Both the position numbers and the translations under genes were made by a program. From contig OY979728.1 in the NCBI GenBank assembly GCA_963855995.1, positions 6,931,330-6,995,329 on the forward strand: 64,000 nucleotides of DNA. The letters run 5' to 3'. The DNA comes from Muricea muricata. Taxonomy: Eukaryota > Cnidaria > Anthozoa > Malacalcyonacea > Plexauridae. The notes below the pieces were generated by a model, which had not been told where the DNA came from, ran no database searches, and saw only the letters and a program-made list of their open reading frames with translations. Shown in pieces: positions 10,873-21,269 of this stretch. Each line of letters starts with the position of its first letter. Within the stretch, counting starts at the first letter, position 1.

Positions 10873-13642
10873 CACGCACGAAATTTAGGAAAAATTCAAA
10901 AATTCAGGACAATATACCAAAGTGGGAAAAGTTCAAACATAGTGGTCAAAATAAGCAGAGTGTCCAAAGTACATCTGTAGCGCCCCAAACATAGCTAAAA
11001 TCTGAGTGCGCGCTGATCTGGTAATGCGTGAAGGATTTTACATCATTTCCATGTAATATGGGAAAATGCCAAATGAAAACAATTACCACATACAAGGCCA
11101 GTGTTCAGCCAAAATAGGTGAAATGAGTCAAATTCTAAAACAGCAATAAAATACGTTGTTCTCGTTCCAAACAAAGTTTTTTCATATACAATGACCAAAT
11201 TCATCATTTTGAGCTACGTTTCATGACATTTCATCGCATTTAGGCAACTTTCCAAAAATTCAGGCGAATATACCAAAGTGGGAAAAGTTCAAACATAGTG
11301 GTCAACATTAGCAGAGTGTCCGAAGTACATCTCTAGTGCCCCAAACATAGCTAAAATCCGAGCGTGTGTTGATCTGGTAATGCGTGAAGAATTTTACATC
11401 ATTTCCATGTAATATGGGAAATTGCCGAATGAAAACACTTACCACATACAACGCCAGTGTTCAGCCAAAATAGGTGAAATGAGTCAAATTCTAAAACAGC
11501 AATAAAATACGTTGTTCTCGTTCCAAACAAAGTTTTTTCATATACAATGACCAAATTCATCATTTTGAGCTAAGTTTCATGACATTTAATCGCATTTAGG
11601 CAACTTTCAAAAATTCAGGCCAATATACAAAAGTGGGAAAAGTTCAAACATAGTGGTAAACATTAGCAGAGTGTCTGAAGTACATCTCTAGTGCCCCAAG
11701 CTTAGCTAAAATCCGAGCGTGTGCTGATCTGAAAATGCGTGAAGAATTTTACATAATTTCCATGTAATATGGGAAAATGCCGAATGAAAACACTTACCAC
11801 ATACAAGGCCAGGGTTCAGCCAAAATAGGTGAAATGAGTCAAATTCTAGAACAGCAATAAAATAAGTTGCTCTGGTTCCAAACTAAGTTTTTTCATATAC
11901 AATGACCAAATTCATCATTTTGAGCCAAGTTTCATGACATTTCATCGCATTTAGGCAAATTTCAAAAATTCAGGCCAATATACAAAAGTGGGAAAAGTTC
12001 AAACATAGTGGTAAACATTAGCAGAGTGTCTGAAGTACATCTCTAGTGCCCCAAACTTAGCTAAAATCCGAGCGTGTGCTGATCTAGATATGCGTGAATA
12101 ATTTTACATTATTTCCACGTAATATGGGAAAATGCCGAATGAAAACAATTACCACATACAAGGCCAGTGTTCAGCCAAAATAGGTGAAATGAGTCAAATT
12201 CTAAAACAGCAATAAAATACGTTGTTCTCGTTCCAAACAAAGTTTTTTCATATACAATGACCAAATTCATCATTTTGAGCTAAGTTTCATGACATTTCAT
12301 CGCATTTAGGCAACTTTCCAAAAATTCAGGCCAATATACCAAAGTGGGAAAAGTTCAAACATAGTGGTCAACATTAGCAGAGTGTCCGAAGTACATCTCT
12401 AGTGCCCCAAACTTAGCTAAAATCCGAGCGTGTGTTGATCTGGTAATGCGTGAAGAATTTTACATCATTTCCATGTAATATGGGAAATTGCCGAATGAAA
12501 ACACTTACCACATACAACGCCAGTGTTCAGCCAAAATAGGTGAAATGAGTCAAATTCTAAAACAGCAATAAAATACGTTGTTCTCGTTCCAAACAAAGTT
12601 TTTTCATATACAATGACCAAATTCATCATTTTGAGCTAAGTTTCATGACATTTAATCGCATTTAGGCAACTTTCAAAAATTCAGGCCAATATACAAAAGT
12701 GGGAAAAGTTCAAACATAGTGGTAAACATTAGCAGAGTGTCTGAAGTACATCTCTAGTGCCCCAAGCTTAGCTAAAATCCGAGCGTGTGCTGATCTGAAA
12801 ATGCGTGAAGAATTTTACATAATTTCCATGTAATATGGGAAAATGCCGAATGAAAACACTTACCACATACAAGGCCAGGGTTCAGCCAAAATAGGTGAAA
12901 TGAGTCAAATTCTAGAACAGCAATAAAATAAGTTGCTCTGGTTCCAAACTAAGTTTTTTCATATACAATGACCAAATTCATCATTTTGAGCCAAGTTTCA
13001 TGACATTTCATCGCATTTAGGCAAATTTCAAAAATTCAGGCCAATATACAAAAGTGGGAAAAGTTCAAACATAGTGGTAAACATTAGCAGAGTGTCTGAA
13101 GTACATCTCTAGTGCCCCAAACTTAGCTAAAATCCGAGCGTGTGCTGATCTAGATATGCGTGAATAATTTTACATTATTTCCACGTAATATGGGAAAATG
13201 CCGAATGAAAACACTTACCACATACAAGGCCAGTGTTCAGCCAAAATAGGTGAAATGAGTCAAATTCTAAAACAGCAATAAAATACGTTGTTCTGGTTCC
13301 AAACTAAGTTTTTTCATATACAATGACCAAATTCATCATTTTTAGCTAAGTTTCATGACATTTCATCGCATTTAGGCAACTTTCAAAAATTCAGGCCAAT
13401 ATACCAAAGTGGGAAAAGTTCAAACATAGTGGTCAACATTAGCAGAGTGTCCGAAGTACATCTCTAGTGCCCCAAACTTAGCTAAAATCCGAGCGTGTGT
13501 TGATCTGGTAATGCGTGAAGAATTTTACATCATTTCCATGTAATATGGGAAATTGCCGAATGAAAACACTTACCACATACAACGCCAGTGTTCAGCCAAA
13601 ATAGGTGAAATTAGTCAAATTCTAGAACAGCAATAAAATAAG
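10873..13642 (+). repeat. 355-bp satellite array, copy 1, trimeric higher-order repeat
   Basis: About 7.7 monomers of 355-356 bp. The landmark AGTGGGAAAAGTTCAAACAT is at 10921, 11277, 11632, 11987, 12343, 12698, 13053 and 13408. Monomers 1-3 of the middle section repeat as a 1,066-bp unit: CAGGGTTCAGCC at ~11815 and ~12881, and GATCTAGATATGCG at ~12083 and ~13149. It is unrelated in sequence to the 322-bp family. The array is cut at 13642 by the DIRS element. Confidence 0.95.
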
Positions 13643-14527
13643 TTCTTAATTGAGCAGTTCGCTCCAAATAATGTTCCAGCGTTCGGTAAACGCAGAGTTC
13701 CGTTCTATGATAGCGTCGAACATGGACGGTGGAGAAAATATTACCTGGCCGGTTTTGTTTCATGTGGTCTGTCACATGAAAAACAAATTGCTCATCTGTT
13801 TTTGTCATTGCTTGAGTATCTAAGGAAGGTAACGTTTGACATCTTTGCCCCGTAGTAAGGGCTAACAGAATAACAAACTTATCAGTCACGTACTTGAGAG
13901 GCAACGTGGGAATAAATGCCATTTTTTGATAAAGTCTAAAACAATGTTCACGTCCCAAGTATCAGAATATTTTGGAGTCGGAGTTCTAGAGTTAAAGACT
14001 CCTTTCATGCACCGAGTAACGAAAGGATGAGCAGAAATCGTGTGGTTCGTACTGTGGAGGTGGGCGTCCATTAAATAACAGTTTAAAGCTGACCTAGCGG
14101 TATTAATTGTAGAATATGATCGATCCTGTTCATATAATGTGTGGAGAAACTCTAGGACGCTGGTTATAGAGGGAACGATTGGATTAATTTCCCTTTCGTT
14201 GCAAAATCGGGCCGATCGGTTGATGTAAACTGAGTACTGTTTTTGCGTACCTGGTCGCCAAGATTTGACGATGATGTCGGCAATGTTTCCCGAAATTTGG
14301 CAGCCAGACCAGCGTCGCCAGATAACTTGCATGCCATTAAGACCAGTTTCGAACTCATTGGGTGTGCTGTTCCCACCAGAGGATTGGTCAGCACGTCGTT
14401 CTCGACTTTGAACAGCCGTGGCGGCATTATCAGCAAGCTCACTAGACGGGAGAACCATACCTGAGTTGGCCATAAAGGCACAACAGGTATTATCGTGGCT
14501 CGGTCCTGGACGATCTTTTGCAGACAT
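13643..14527 (-). pseudogene. DIRS tyrosine recombinase, truncated and frameshifted
   Basis: The N-terminal part (14527 to ~13920) has the DIRS core-binding region with SWRPGTQKQY, FLHTLYEQ and YSTINTARSALNCYL. The catalytic domain continues in another frame (13958 downward) with LPLKYVTDKFVILLALTTGQRCQTL, which carries the first catalytic Arg. The frame change lies near 13920, where one T seems lost from a T run before CCCACG; the duplicate copy has the same lesion. After TAQLR the sequence joins 355-bp satellite, so the HxxR box and catalytic Tyr are missing. In an intact element this enzyme integrates circular cDNA. This copy cannot be active. Confidence 0.88.
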
Positions 14528-14892
14528 CTAGTAACGAGACAAAAAGGGGGAAAAGCAAACCCGTTAGTGAACATCGCCCAAACGATGGTAAACGCATCAA
14601 TATATGTCGTGCCAGGATCTGGTCGCCAGGAAACATACGTGTCTAGTTTGTGATTGATGCGACTAGCAAATAAATCAATCGAGGGCGACCCAAATAGCGA
14701 TGAAATTTTCATGAAAATCAAAGGATTGAGCTTCCATTCGGTTCCGACAGTCAAGTTACGGGATAGTTGATCAGCAGTAATGTTCAGATTCCCAGGGATA
14801 AATGACGCAGAGAGCCAATTGCGGCGAGCAATTGCCCAGTCGCAGATGTCTTTTGTGACGAAGTTACATTCCTCCACCTGGCAGCCGCCCAT
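14164..14892 (-). pseudogene. DIRS RNase H end and C-terminal pol domain, copy 1
   Basis: The frame opens with the last part of an RNase H domain (GGCQVEEC, then WLSASFIPGNLNITADQLSR). The conserved DIRS block follows: EWKLNPLIFMKI, SIDLFASRINHK, YVSWRPDP, DAFTIVW, FPPF and VPLWPTQVWF. The catalytic acidic residues of RNase H lie upstream and are replaced by the insertion at 14893-15398. It overlaps the recombinase frame by ~360 bp, as in other DIRS elements. Confidence 0.88.
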
Positions 14893-15398
14893 TGCTGTTA
14901 GTATAGGTAATAGTATAATTTCGAGTGCAATTACGGATAAACAAGCACGAGTGAGTTTTAAAAAACTGCAAAATAGCGCGAGTCCGAAGGACGAGCGCTA
15001 TTTGCGGTTTTTAAAAACTCACGAGTGCTTGTTTTCCGTAATTGCACGAGAAATTATACTATTACTTATTAATAATATAAAAAGGAAATGTTCAAACAAG
15101 CATTTTGTACTTAAAACTTCGCATTATGCAAGTGCACTCATTCTCGAATTTCTTCGCTTAAAAAAATCATGTTTACAAAAGACATGGCTAAAAGTTTTAT
15201 GTACAAAGTTCCAGCATACTTTAGAGTTTGTTTTGTGATCATAATTGCCAGAGAAGAATCCCAAATTGTGTTGAAATTTCGACGAAATCTTTAAGCAAAC
15301 GTGAAAATTCGGCCGCCATATTTTTGGTTTTTCAGCGAGTAAATACCATCGCTCAAAGAGCTTATTACAGATTTTTGCACTGTTGTGACAGATTTTTG
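14893..15398. mobile_element. 506-bp insertion in DIRS pol with long hairpin
   Basis: Non-DIRS DNA that replaces the reverse transcriptase palm, including the YxDD box, and most of RNase H. It carries a near-perfect hairpin of ~159 bp (14907-15065) and an AT-rich remainder with a 12-bp word CAGATTTTTGCA repeated 21 bp apart at its right edge (near 15368 and 15389). The duplicate has it at 39986-40490, so it predates the segmental duplication. The element type is unknown. Confidence 0.7.
14907..15065. repeat. long imperfect palindrome (fold-back)
   Basis: The arms begin GTAATAGTATAATTT and meet at GAGTCCGAAGGAC. The left and right halves match over ~75 bp with only a few differences, such as GAGTGCAATTACGG against CGTGCAATTACGG. 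It resembles the fold-back MITEs common in invertebrates. No coding content. Confidence 0.85.
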
Positions 15399-15836
15399 CA
15401 TCGCGTAAGTCAATTGACGTCATATAGCAACCTGGGGTCATAAGGTTTATGGCGGATTGTAATGTATCCATTTTAAATCTATGGTAAGTCACATATTCAT
15501 TTAACCCTTTCAGATTGAAAATCACGCGAAACTTGCCGGATTCCTTCTTGGGCCGGAGAAATATTGGTGAAATAATTTCCCCTGTCTCAGGTTGGGATCG
15601 TTCGATAACATTTTTAGATAAAAGGGAACGAACTTCCTCATCAATAGCGATTTGTTCCGCCAGAGAGAACTTATAAACGGGTAAAGTTCGTCGCCACCCC
15701 GATACGGGTTCACTATTAAACTCAATTTGATAGTTCGAAACACACATAAGAATGAATGGGTCAGAAGTAAGTTTTTCCCACTCTTCCAAATGAAGACTGA
15801 TTTGGCGCCAACAAAGGCCTGTTGTGATGCTAACAA
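15399..15836 (-). pseudogene. DIRS reverse transcriptase N-terminal fragment, copy 1
   Basis: It encodes the fingers of a DIRS reverse transcriptase: EEWEKLTSDPFIL, then SPIFLRPKKESGKFRVIFNL, LKGLNEYVTYHRFKM and MTSIDLRDA, the first catalytic Asp region. The frame then runs into the 506-bp insertion. Near 15807 copy 1 has GGCGCC where copy 2 has GGCCGCC, a private one-base deletion that splits the start of the frame. Confidence 0.88.
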
Positions 15837-15839
15837 GGC

Positions 15840-16794
15840 TAAAATAGTCGCTTTGACACTAGCCTGTTGAGAAGGAACTATTGCTGTGGCTTCTTTGGCT
15901 GAGTTGCACTCACTTTGGCTCCTGATCGGCGTCGATAGGAGCTTCTGTCCCCGAAAAAAGCTTGAAAACTTCTGGGAGGATACCGGGATTCGCCAGCTCG
16001 AGGAGTGTTAGTGTTACGCGTTGTTATCGCAGCATACGGGTGAAAACGAGATCCACGACCTCGCCCAAAGCTAGTCAGCCTGTTACTGAGTTGGCTAGCC
16101 TTTGTGAGCTGCTCATTTTCTTTATTAATGTCGTCACCAAATAGCTCTGTAGTGATTGGGGTGGACGAGTTACAGAGAGGTGCATATTTAGCATTCAGGT
16201 GTGGTCGTAGGAAGTCGCGTCGACGAAGATTGCATGATTTCTCTGTTGCCAGACATGGCTAACACAAGCGCATGTATGAGAGGGGGGCGAGCTTCGGCTG
16301 TGGTCTGTGCGCAGGCTTGAAGGATCGCATACACTGATGCTAAAATCAATTTTTGACACCGTTGCATAGCACTGTCCGCCGTGCGAACTGTTTGCCTTAA
16401 CTGCTGCCAAACCACTTGTGTTGACTTTCGGGGCAACAAGGATGGTGCAATTTTCCGGTCGACGATACTTCTCGAGTACTGCGTCCAATTTCGCCTTCGG
16501 CAACTGATGTTTACATAACTCACTGACAAGGTTGGCGAGCTGGTCGTCAACAGCGGGTCCAGTCTGGTCGGTAATGGTAAATTCCGCTGCAAGCTCAGCG
16601 AAAGGACTCGGCAGTGGTGGAGCTTCTGTCTCAGCAGTGATATAGTTGTCCACGGCGTTGGCAACTGTTAATGAGCCGTCTTGCTCAGGCCCGGTGGTGC
16701 GGGGCATTTCAGCATCAAACTCTTGTGAGGAAAAATAGTCCTCAAACTCGGTAAGCAGGTCCTGTTTGAAGGAAGTCATCATTTCGGTCATCAA
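15840..16794 (-). pseudogene. DIRS ORF1 (gag-like), frameshifted, copy 1
   Basis: The start near 16794 opens an acidic N-terminus, followed by KLDAVLEKYRRPENC and LVAPKVN. The frame changes near 16430, continuing as VWQQLRQTVRTADSAMQRCQ, and again near 16225. The third frame reads LFGDDINKENEQL and then an Arg/Gly-rich tail (FGRGRGSRF, RRRSGAKV) down to about 15870. These are standard landmarks of DIRS ORF1, a nucleocapsid-like protein. Both frame changes also occur in the duplicate, so they are older than the duplication. Confidence 0.8.
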
Positions 16795-17346
16795 CGTTGT
16801 AATTGGATTTTTTAGTTCATCCGGTAAAGGACTGCTTTGGGTAACATCTGCATCAGATGGTCAGCCATGGCTGCTAGAAAAGAAGGGTCATTGTTCCACC
16901 GTCAATGAACCATGATATATTTTGTAGAGATAAAACTCGATTTATGTTCTCGGGAACTGTAAGATTCTTCCCGTTTATATTTCATCTGGAGCTAGATTTA
17001 CATGGGAAACTATAAATTTCTTTCCCTACATGCTCAGTAATGGGAAACTACAACGTTCTTTCCCAATAAATCAATAACTGACCTCGACGGGTGTGCAAAT
17101 CGGCAAATATAAATGCCGGCGGACATAGTGTTATGTTCGAGTTTGTTTCGATCCTGCAGAGAAATAGTCAGTAAGATAAAATAAAAATCAATTTACCTGA
17201 GCGAGTGGCAAATGCGTTAGATTTCCTGAAGGTAGAAGAGAATAGTCGAAGTCTGAACTGCTTGGCTTCACAACCTGTACTGACTCGTTGTGACACACAG
17301 CGTGCATCTCATGTTAACCCGGAAGTACGTCACTACGATTTGGTAG
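16795..17346 (-). other. DIRS 5' non-coding region with three tandem dyads, copy 1
   Basis: Upstream region of the minus-strand element. It contains three related 21-23-bp dyads of the form GGGAA(A)...(T)TTCCC at 16952-16972, 17004-17026 and 17042-17064. The outer part (17100-17346) shows no recognised repeat or gene. Confidence 0.55.
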
Positions 17347-17358
17347 AATAAGTTGTTC

Positions 17359-17573
17359 GGGATTGGCTACCTCACGGGCGTTCTTTGTGGGTGACGTCAA
17401 TATTTTTGGCATGCGGTTGTTCATACAAATTCGTTATTTCTTCGTAAATAATCGTAGCGTGTTCGTATTGGGATTGCAAAACGGTGTCACAGTGATATGG
17501 GTACCCTCGTGTTTTGTGTATCCCCATACTCATATCACTAGCAATTGTGTCACAGTGGACGTCACCCACAAAG
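17359..17573. mobile_element. 215-bp non-autonomous insertion, 8-bp target duplication, copy 1
   Basis: It interrupts 355-bp satellite and is flanked by direct AGTTGTTC (17351-17358 and 17574-17581). A perfect 16-bp inverted repeat CTTTGTGGGTGACGTC lies at 17383-17398 and 17558-17573; the left arm starts 24 bp inside the insertion, so the termini are asymmetric. The interior has a second dyad around GTGATATGGGTAC. The two overlapping opposite-strand open frames across it are artefacts of this symmetry. The 8-bp duplication would suit hAT-like transposition, but no transposase is present. Confidence 0.65.
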
Positions 17574-17964
17574 AGTTGTTCTGGTTCCAAACTAAGTTTT
17601 TTCATATAAAATGACCAAATTCATCATTTTGAGCTAAGTTTCATGACATTTCATCGCATTTAGGCAAATTTCAAAAATTCAGGCCAATATACCAAAGTGG
17701 GAAAGTTCAAACATAGTCGGAAAGTTCAAACATTAGCAGAGTGTCCGAAGTACATCTCTTGTGCCCCAAACTTAGCGAAAATCCGAGCGTGTGCTGATCT
17801 GGTAATGCGTGAAGAATTTTACACCATTTCCATGTAATATGGGAAAATGCCGAATGAAAACACTTACCACATACAAGGCCAGTGTTCAGCCAAAATAGGT
17901 GAAAAGAGTCAAATTCTAAAACAGCAATAAAATAAGTTGTTCTGGTTCCAAACTAAGTTTTTTC
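17574..17964 (+). repeat. 355-bp satellite remnant right of DIRS, copy 1
   Basis: About one monomer of the 355-bp satellite, with a local duplication in which 'AAAGTTCAAACAT' occurs twice near 17700-17735. It ends where the unique segment starts. Confidence 0.9.
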
Positions 17965-18945
17965 TATGTGGAAATGTGGTAACACTTTTTCCCACGTAAT
18001 ACAAAAGTATACAAAATTCGCAAACTTCACAGTACTATATTTTCGACATTTTTCAGTATTTTAAAACCAATTTTTAAATTTCACTAAATTTAGGAAGCTC
18101 TTTCCAATTGTGCTAAAATTGTTTTCAGATTTAAAAGTTTGCCTGATTGGGGAATGGTCCATTGTGTTGACGTCAAGCACATATCATTACCACTTCCACC
18201 ACCAATACCTCGACGAATGAAATCCGAACTTTGAGTTTCAGCCCAGCTTAGGGAGCCTGATATGGAGCCTGAGATGGACTCATTATGCACTCTCAAATGA
18301 CATACAAAACTTGTAAGTTAGGTCCAGTGTGCGTGAGAAGATGACATCACAAGCTATTTGAATGTTTTAAAACAATGTATATCAGGAAAACGAGACAAGT
18401 TATTGAGAAACTAAAAACAAGTTTCGGTTTATTTTGATACGATGCTCGACTGAGATCAAGAGAAGACAAATGATTTTTAATTACAATATTGAAATCCATC
18501 TTTAAAATGTTTTCAGAACGAAGCTTTTTTGTACACACAGGTTCCCTGAACGTCAAAAACACGTCAACGGATGGATATAGAAGGCGATTTGCATCCATGA
18601 CTTTTAAGTTCCGCTCACACTAGCAATCGTGTCTGCAGGAAATTTCCTGCAATTGTCTAAATTCTGCTTCTGAATCTAAGATAACGCCGGAGCATAACTC
18701 CTTGCTGACTGGTTTTGACCACCGGTCAACATTACAAAGACGAAACGTAAAAGAATGAAAGACAAATTAGAAGTAAAAGAATGAGAGGCAAATTAGAAGA
18801 CTATGAGAGCATGTTTGACACAAGAGAGAACAAAAAAGTGTGTGCATTACAAAACGAACTACTTATCGACATCGCGGCTACGGTGGTATGCCAACAAAGC
18901 TCGCAATCGGATAGTCCGGCGAAGCATGACGTCAAAGATAATTAA
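17965..18945. other. duplicated unique segment, no gene recognised, copy 1
   Basis: Non-repetitive DNA matching 43064-44044. Two minus-strand open frames of 68 and 83 codons (18296-18090 and 18598-18347) are open in both copies. The copies are too similar for that to indicate selection, and neither resembles a known family. It includes an 18-bp perfect palindrome at 18634-18651, the right arm of the array-bounding inverted repeat (17999-18021), and a TGACGTCA (CRE-type) word at 18927-18934. Confidence 0.7.
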
Positions 18946-20151
18946 GGAGGCTCCCTACAGTTCAGCCTATTTTTGGACAATTCAGCGATACGTCTACGTT
19001 AATGAATATATCATATTTTTTTCAACTCGACATGAGAATAGAACAGCACTGGAATATTTAGAGGCTATTCTTGACAATGTTTCTGTTACCATAGCAACGT
19101 GGTGACAGCGCGAATTCTGCATAATTTTCCACAAATTTATCTATATCTCGAAAACAAAGCCGGTGACCTATCTTTTTTATTTCATATATTATTAGTAACT
19201 AAAGTCCTACATCTATTGTCCAAGTTTAATCAAATTCTATATTGTGCGATTTTTTTAAATACGGAAATTTTATCGCGAGATTTCCACAATATAGAATTTT
19301 TTAAAAATTGAAACAATAAAACTTTTCAATATTCTAAAGTTGTGTGCAAAATTTTAAGGTAGGTCACCGACAAAAATAACGAGTAAAAGGCAAATAAAAT
19401 CAAGAAAAATGATTCGTGGTCGTCGCGAATTTCCTATTAGAAAAGTGTCGCTGACACATAATTACGGTAGTTAGCGGGCGCTAAACGCGAACTTAAAATA
19501 GCTATGGTATTTTTTCATTTGGAATTTTTGGTTTAACTTTGTTTAAGAAGAGATTAAAAGACATTCATATTGCCAAGAAGTAAAAACACAAAATAATAAG
19601 GCATCAAATCAATCCACTGCTTGTTAAATTTAGTATTTTCATTAAAAACCGATGCACGAATATCTTTTCAAAACATTGAACATTGACTCCACGGCACATG
19701 ACTTAAGACTGTATACATGATAGTTATAAGACTATGTTGTTAAAGCACGACAGATATAGGATCTAACTGAACAAAAAACTTACATAAGCTTTGCTGATAC
19801 TTCAGAAGAGCCATGAATCCGAGGAAGACAATATAAAATAGTTAGTCGGAGTCCATACAGTTTTCGTAAAATTTCGAGCATCAAAAATTACATTACTGGA
19901 CATAAAAAAGCACCTAAAAACTTATTTAAAACACATACTACTTGAACTTACAAACACAAACGCTTGTAAGGAAGAACTACTGTTTTTTTGCCCGTAGAAA
20001 CACGAAAATATCGGCAAAAATAGTTGTTTTTAAAATTAAAAACTTTGAACAATTTTATAGCTGCCCACGAACATTCCACGCGTGATTTGCGCGGGCAACG
20101 TCTGATCTCTATAAATCCGGTTGTAACTGAACCAAACTGTAGGGAGCCTCC
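18946..20151. mobile_element. 1,206-bp non-autonomous TTAA-flanked DNA transposon
   Basis: Terminal inverted repeats of 17 bp (GGAGGCTCCCTACAGTT) are flanked by TTAA duplications at 18942-18945 and 20152-20155. The duplicate locus has the uninterrupted site with a single TTAA at 44041-44044, which gives exact boundaries. TTAA duplication is the hallmark of piggyBac-type transposition, although these ends do not begin with the usual CCC. The interior is AT-rich with nested inverted repeats (around 19158-19370) and no transposase; its short open frames are not coding. Confidence 0.9.
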
Positions 20152-20155
20152 TTAA

Positions 20156-20370
20156 GTCATTGATCATCCGTTTGAAAGAGGAAGCGAAATGACGCACATC
20201 ACATCCGTTTCGTGTGCTTTTTAAAACTACAAGACAGATTGGGTTATAGTTTGAAGAGGTTGCAAATACAGCGGCGACGGATAGACTGAAATTGAAGAAA
20301 CACTACTTATATTAGTAATACTGGTAAGTACCTACCTATAATGTATAAAGTTGTTATTATAAACGTTCTA
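20156..20370 (+). promoter_or_regulatory. candidate promoter and 5' non-coding exon, copy 1
   Basis: A short unique segment lacking an open frame. It ends in a textbook 5' splice donor, CTG|GTAAGTA, with the intron starting at 20324. It lies downstream of a palindromic TGACGTCA at 18927, from which it is now separated by the TTAA transposon. A pyrimidine-rich stretch ending TTTATAG at 28252, just before the arrestin ATG, could be the matching acceptor, giving an ~8-kb intron. The splice link is inference. Confidence 0.3.
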
Positions 20371-21088
20371 CAGGGTGTATAAAAAAAAACGGAGTCCATC
20401 TTTTGTGTCAAATTATTTCTAAATTACTGAAGCTTATAGCACAATTTTGGACTTGTTTTAAACCACGTTCTTTTCTCTTTCGAACAAGCCGTAATTCGTG
20501 TTTTTACTCCCAGTAACGTATGTGCTATGACAAATTTAGTAAAAGCTATCGACTTGAGATGCCCTCCAATTATGCAAATTCACTATGTCTTTCATGGTCG
20601 CCAGTGGACCGTTTACTTTAACAAAAACCTTAGATTTATGCCAAAATAATGATCGAAATTAGCGTTTTGTTTATCCGCGCGTACAGAATGTTGTCGAAAT
20701 TGCATAATGTCAATATTCATGTCGATACAAGCTTGAACTATCCGTTCGTAGTGCATGTTAACGGTCCGTTATCTTCTGTAAAGCTTTATAACAAGTTTTA
20801 TTAAGTTTAACAGAAATACAATTTATGTAATAAGCGAAAAAATTAAAAATTTAACTGGCGACCATGAAAGACATAGTGAATTTGCATAATTGGAGGGCAT
20901 CTCAAGTCGATAGCTTTTACTAAATTTGTCATAGCACATACGTTACTGGGAGTAAAGACACGAATTACGGCTTGTTCGAAAGAGAAAAAAACGTGGTTTA
21001 AAACAAGTCCAAAATTGTGCTATAAGCTTCAGTAATTTAGAAATAATTTGACACAAAAGATGGACTCCGTTTTTTTTTATACACCCTG
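20371..21088. mobile_element. 718-bp fold-back Tc1/mariner-like MITE
   Basis: Inverted repeats of ~235 bp (20371-20605 and 20855-21088) begin CAGGGTGTATAAAAAAAA and enclose a ~250-bp AT-rich loop with no coding capacity. TA dinucleotides flank both ends, as expected for Tc1/mariner insertion. The arms differ by only a few bases. The first ~26 bp of this element also ends the duplicated segment at 44260-44285. Confidence 0.88.
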
Positions 21089-21269
21089 TATAATCACGAG
21101 TGGAAATCGTGTGGGATATCTCCATATTCGCTCAGGATGGCGAAATTTGCAACCTGACCAAACCAGTTTACAACCAAAATCATATAGGTTCCTTTTGGCA
21201 GAAATCGAACCTGTACGCTTTTGTAAATTTTGACGTGGAAATCCGAGTTGGATGTTAATCATGTATTTA

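Larger units (their letters stand above)
13643..17346 (-). mobile_element. DIRS-like tyrosine-recombinase retroelement, copy 1 (broken)
   Basis: On the minus strand, in order: a gag-like ORF1, the start of a reverse transcriptase, a foreign insertion, the end of RNase H plus the DIRS-specific domain, and a tyrosine recombinase overlapping the latter. This order and overlap are diagnostic for DIRS-type elements. It interrupts a 355-bp monomer (AATAAAATAAG to the left, AATAAGTTGTTC to the right). Compared with the other copy (38478-42440) it lacks ~390 bp at the left end, including the catalytic end of the recombinase. No terminal inverted or split direct repeats could be recognised. Confidence 0.9.

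Noticed and set aside
10665..10994. Plus-strand 109-codon frame at the edge of the duplication (also 34799-35089)
   Set aside because: It runs into 355-bp satellite, matches nothing known, has an equally open antisense frame, and the two copies end differently.
14780..15238. Plus-strand frame across the DIRS pol insertion (also 39873-40331)
   Set aside because: It crosses antisense RNase H sequence and the hairpin. It is open by symmetry and lacks any domain.
17363..17614. Two overlapping opposite-strand frames in the 215-bp insertion
   Set aside because: They mirror each other because of the inverted repeats and run into satellite.
18090..18598. Two minus-strand frames (68 and 83 codons) in the duplicated unique segment as host exons
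   Set aside because: No domain or convincing splice signals; presence in both copies reflects the recent duplication and not selection. Left as described but uncalled.
18803..19311. Plus-strand frames at the start of the TTAA transposon as a possible transposase
   Set aside because: Too short, one begins outside the element, and no DDD or other catalytic motif can be seen.
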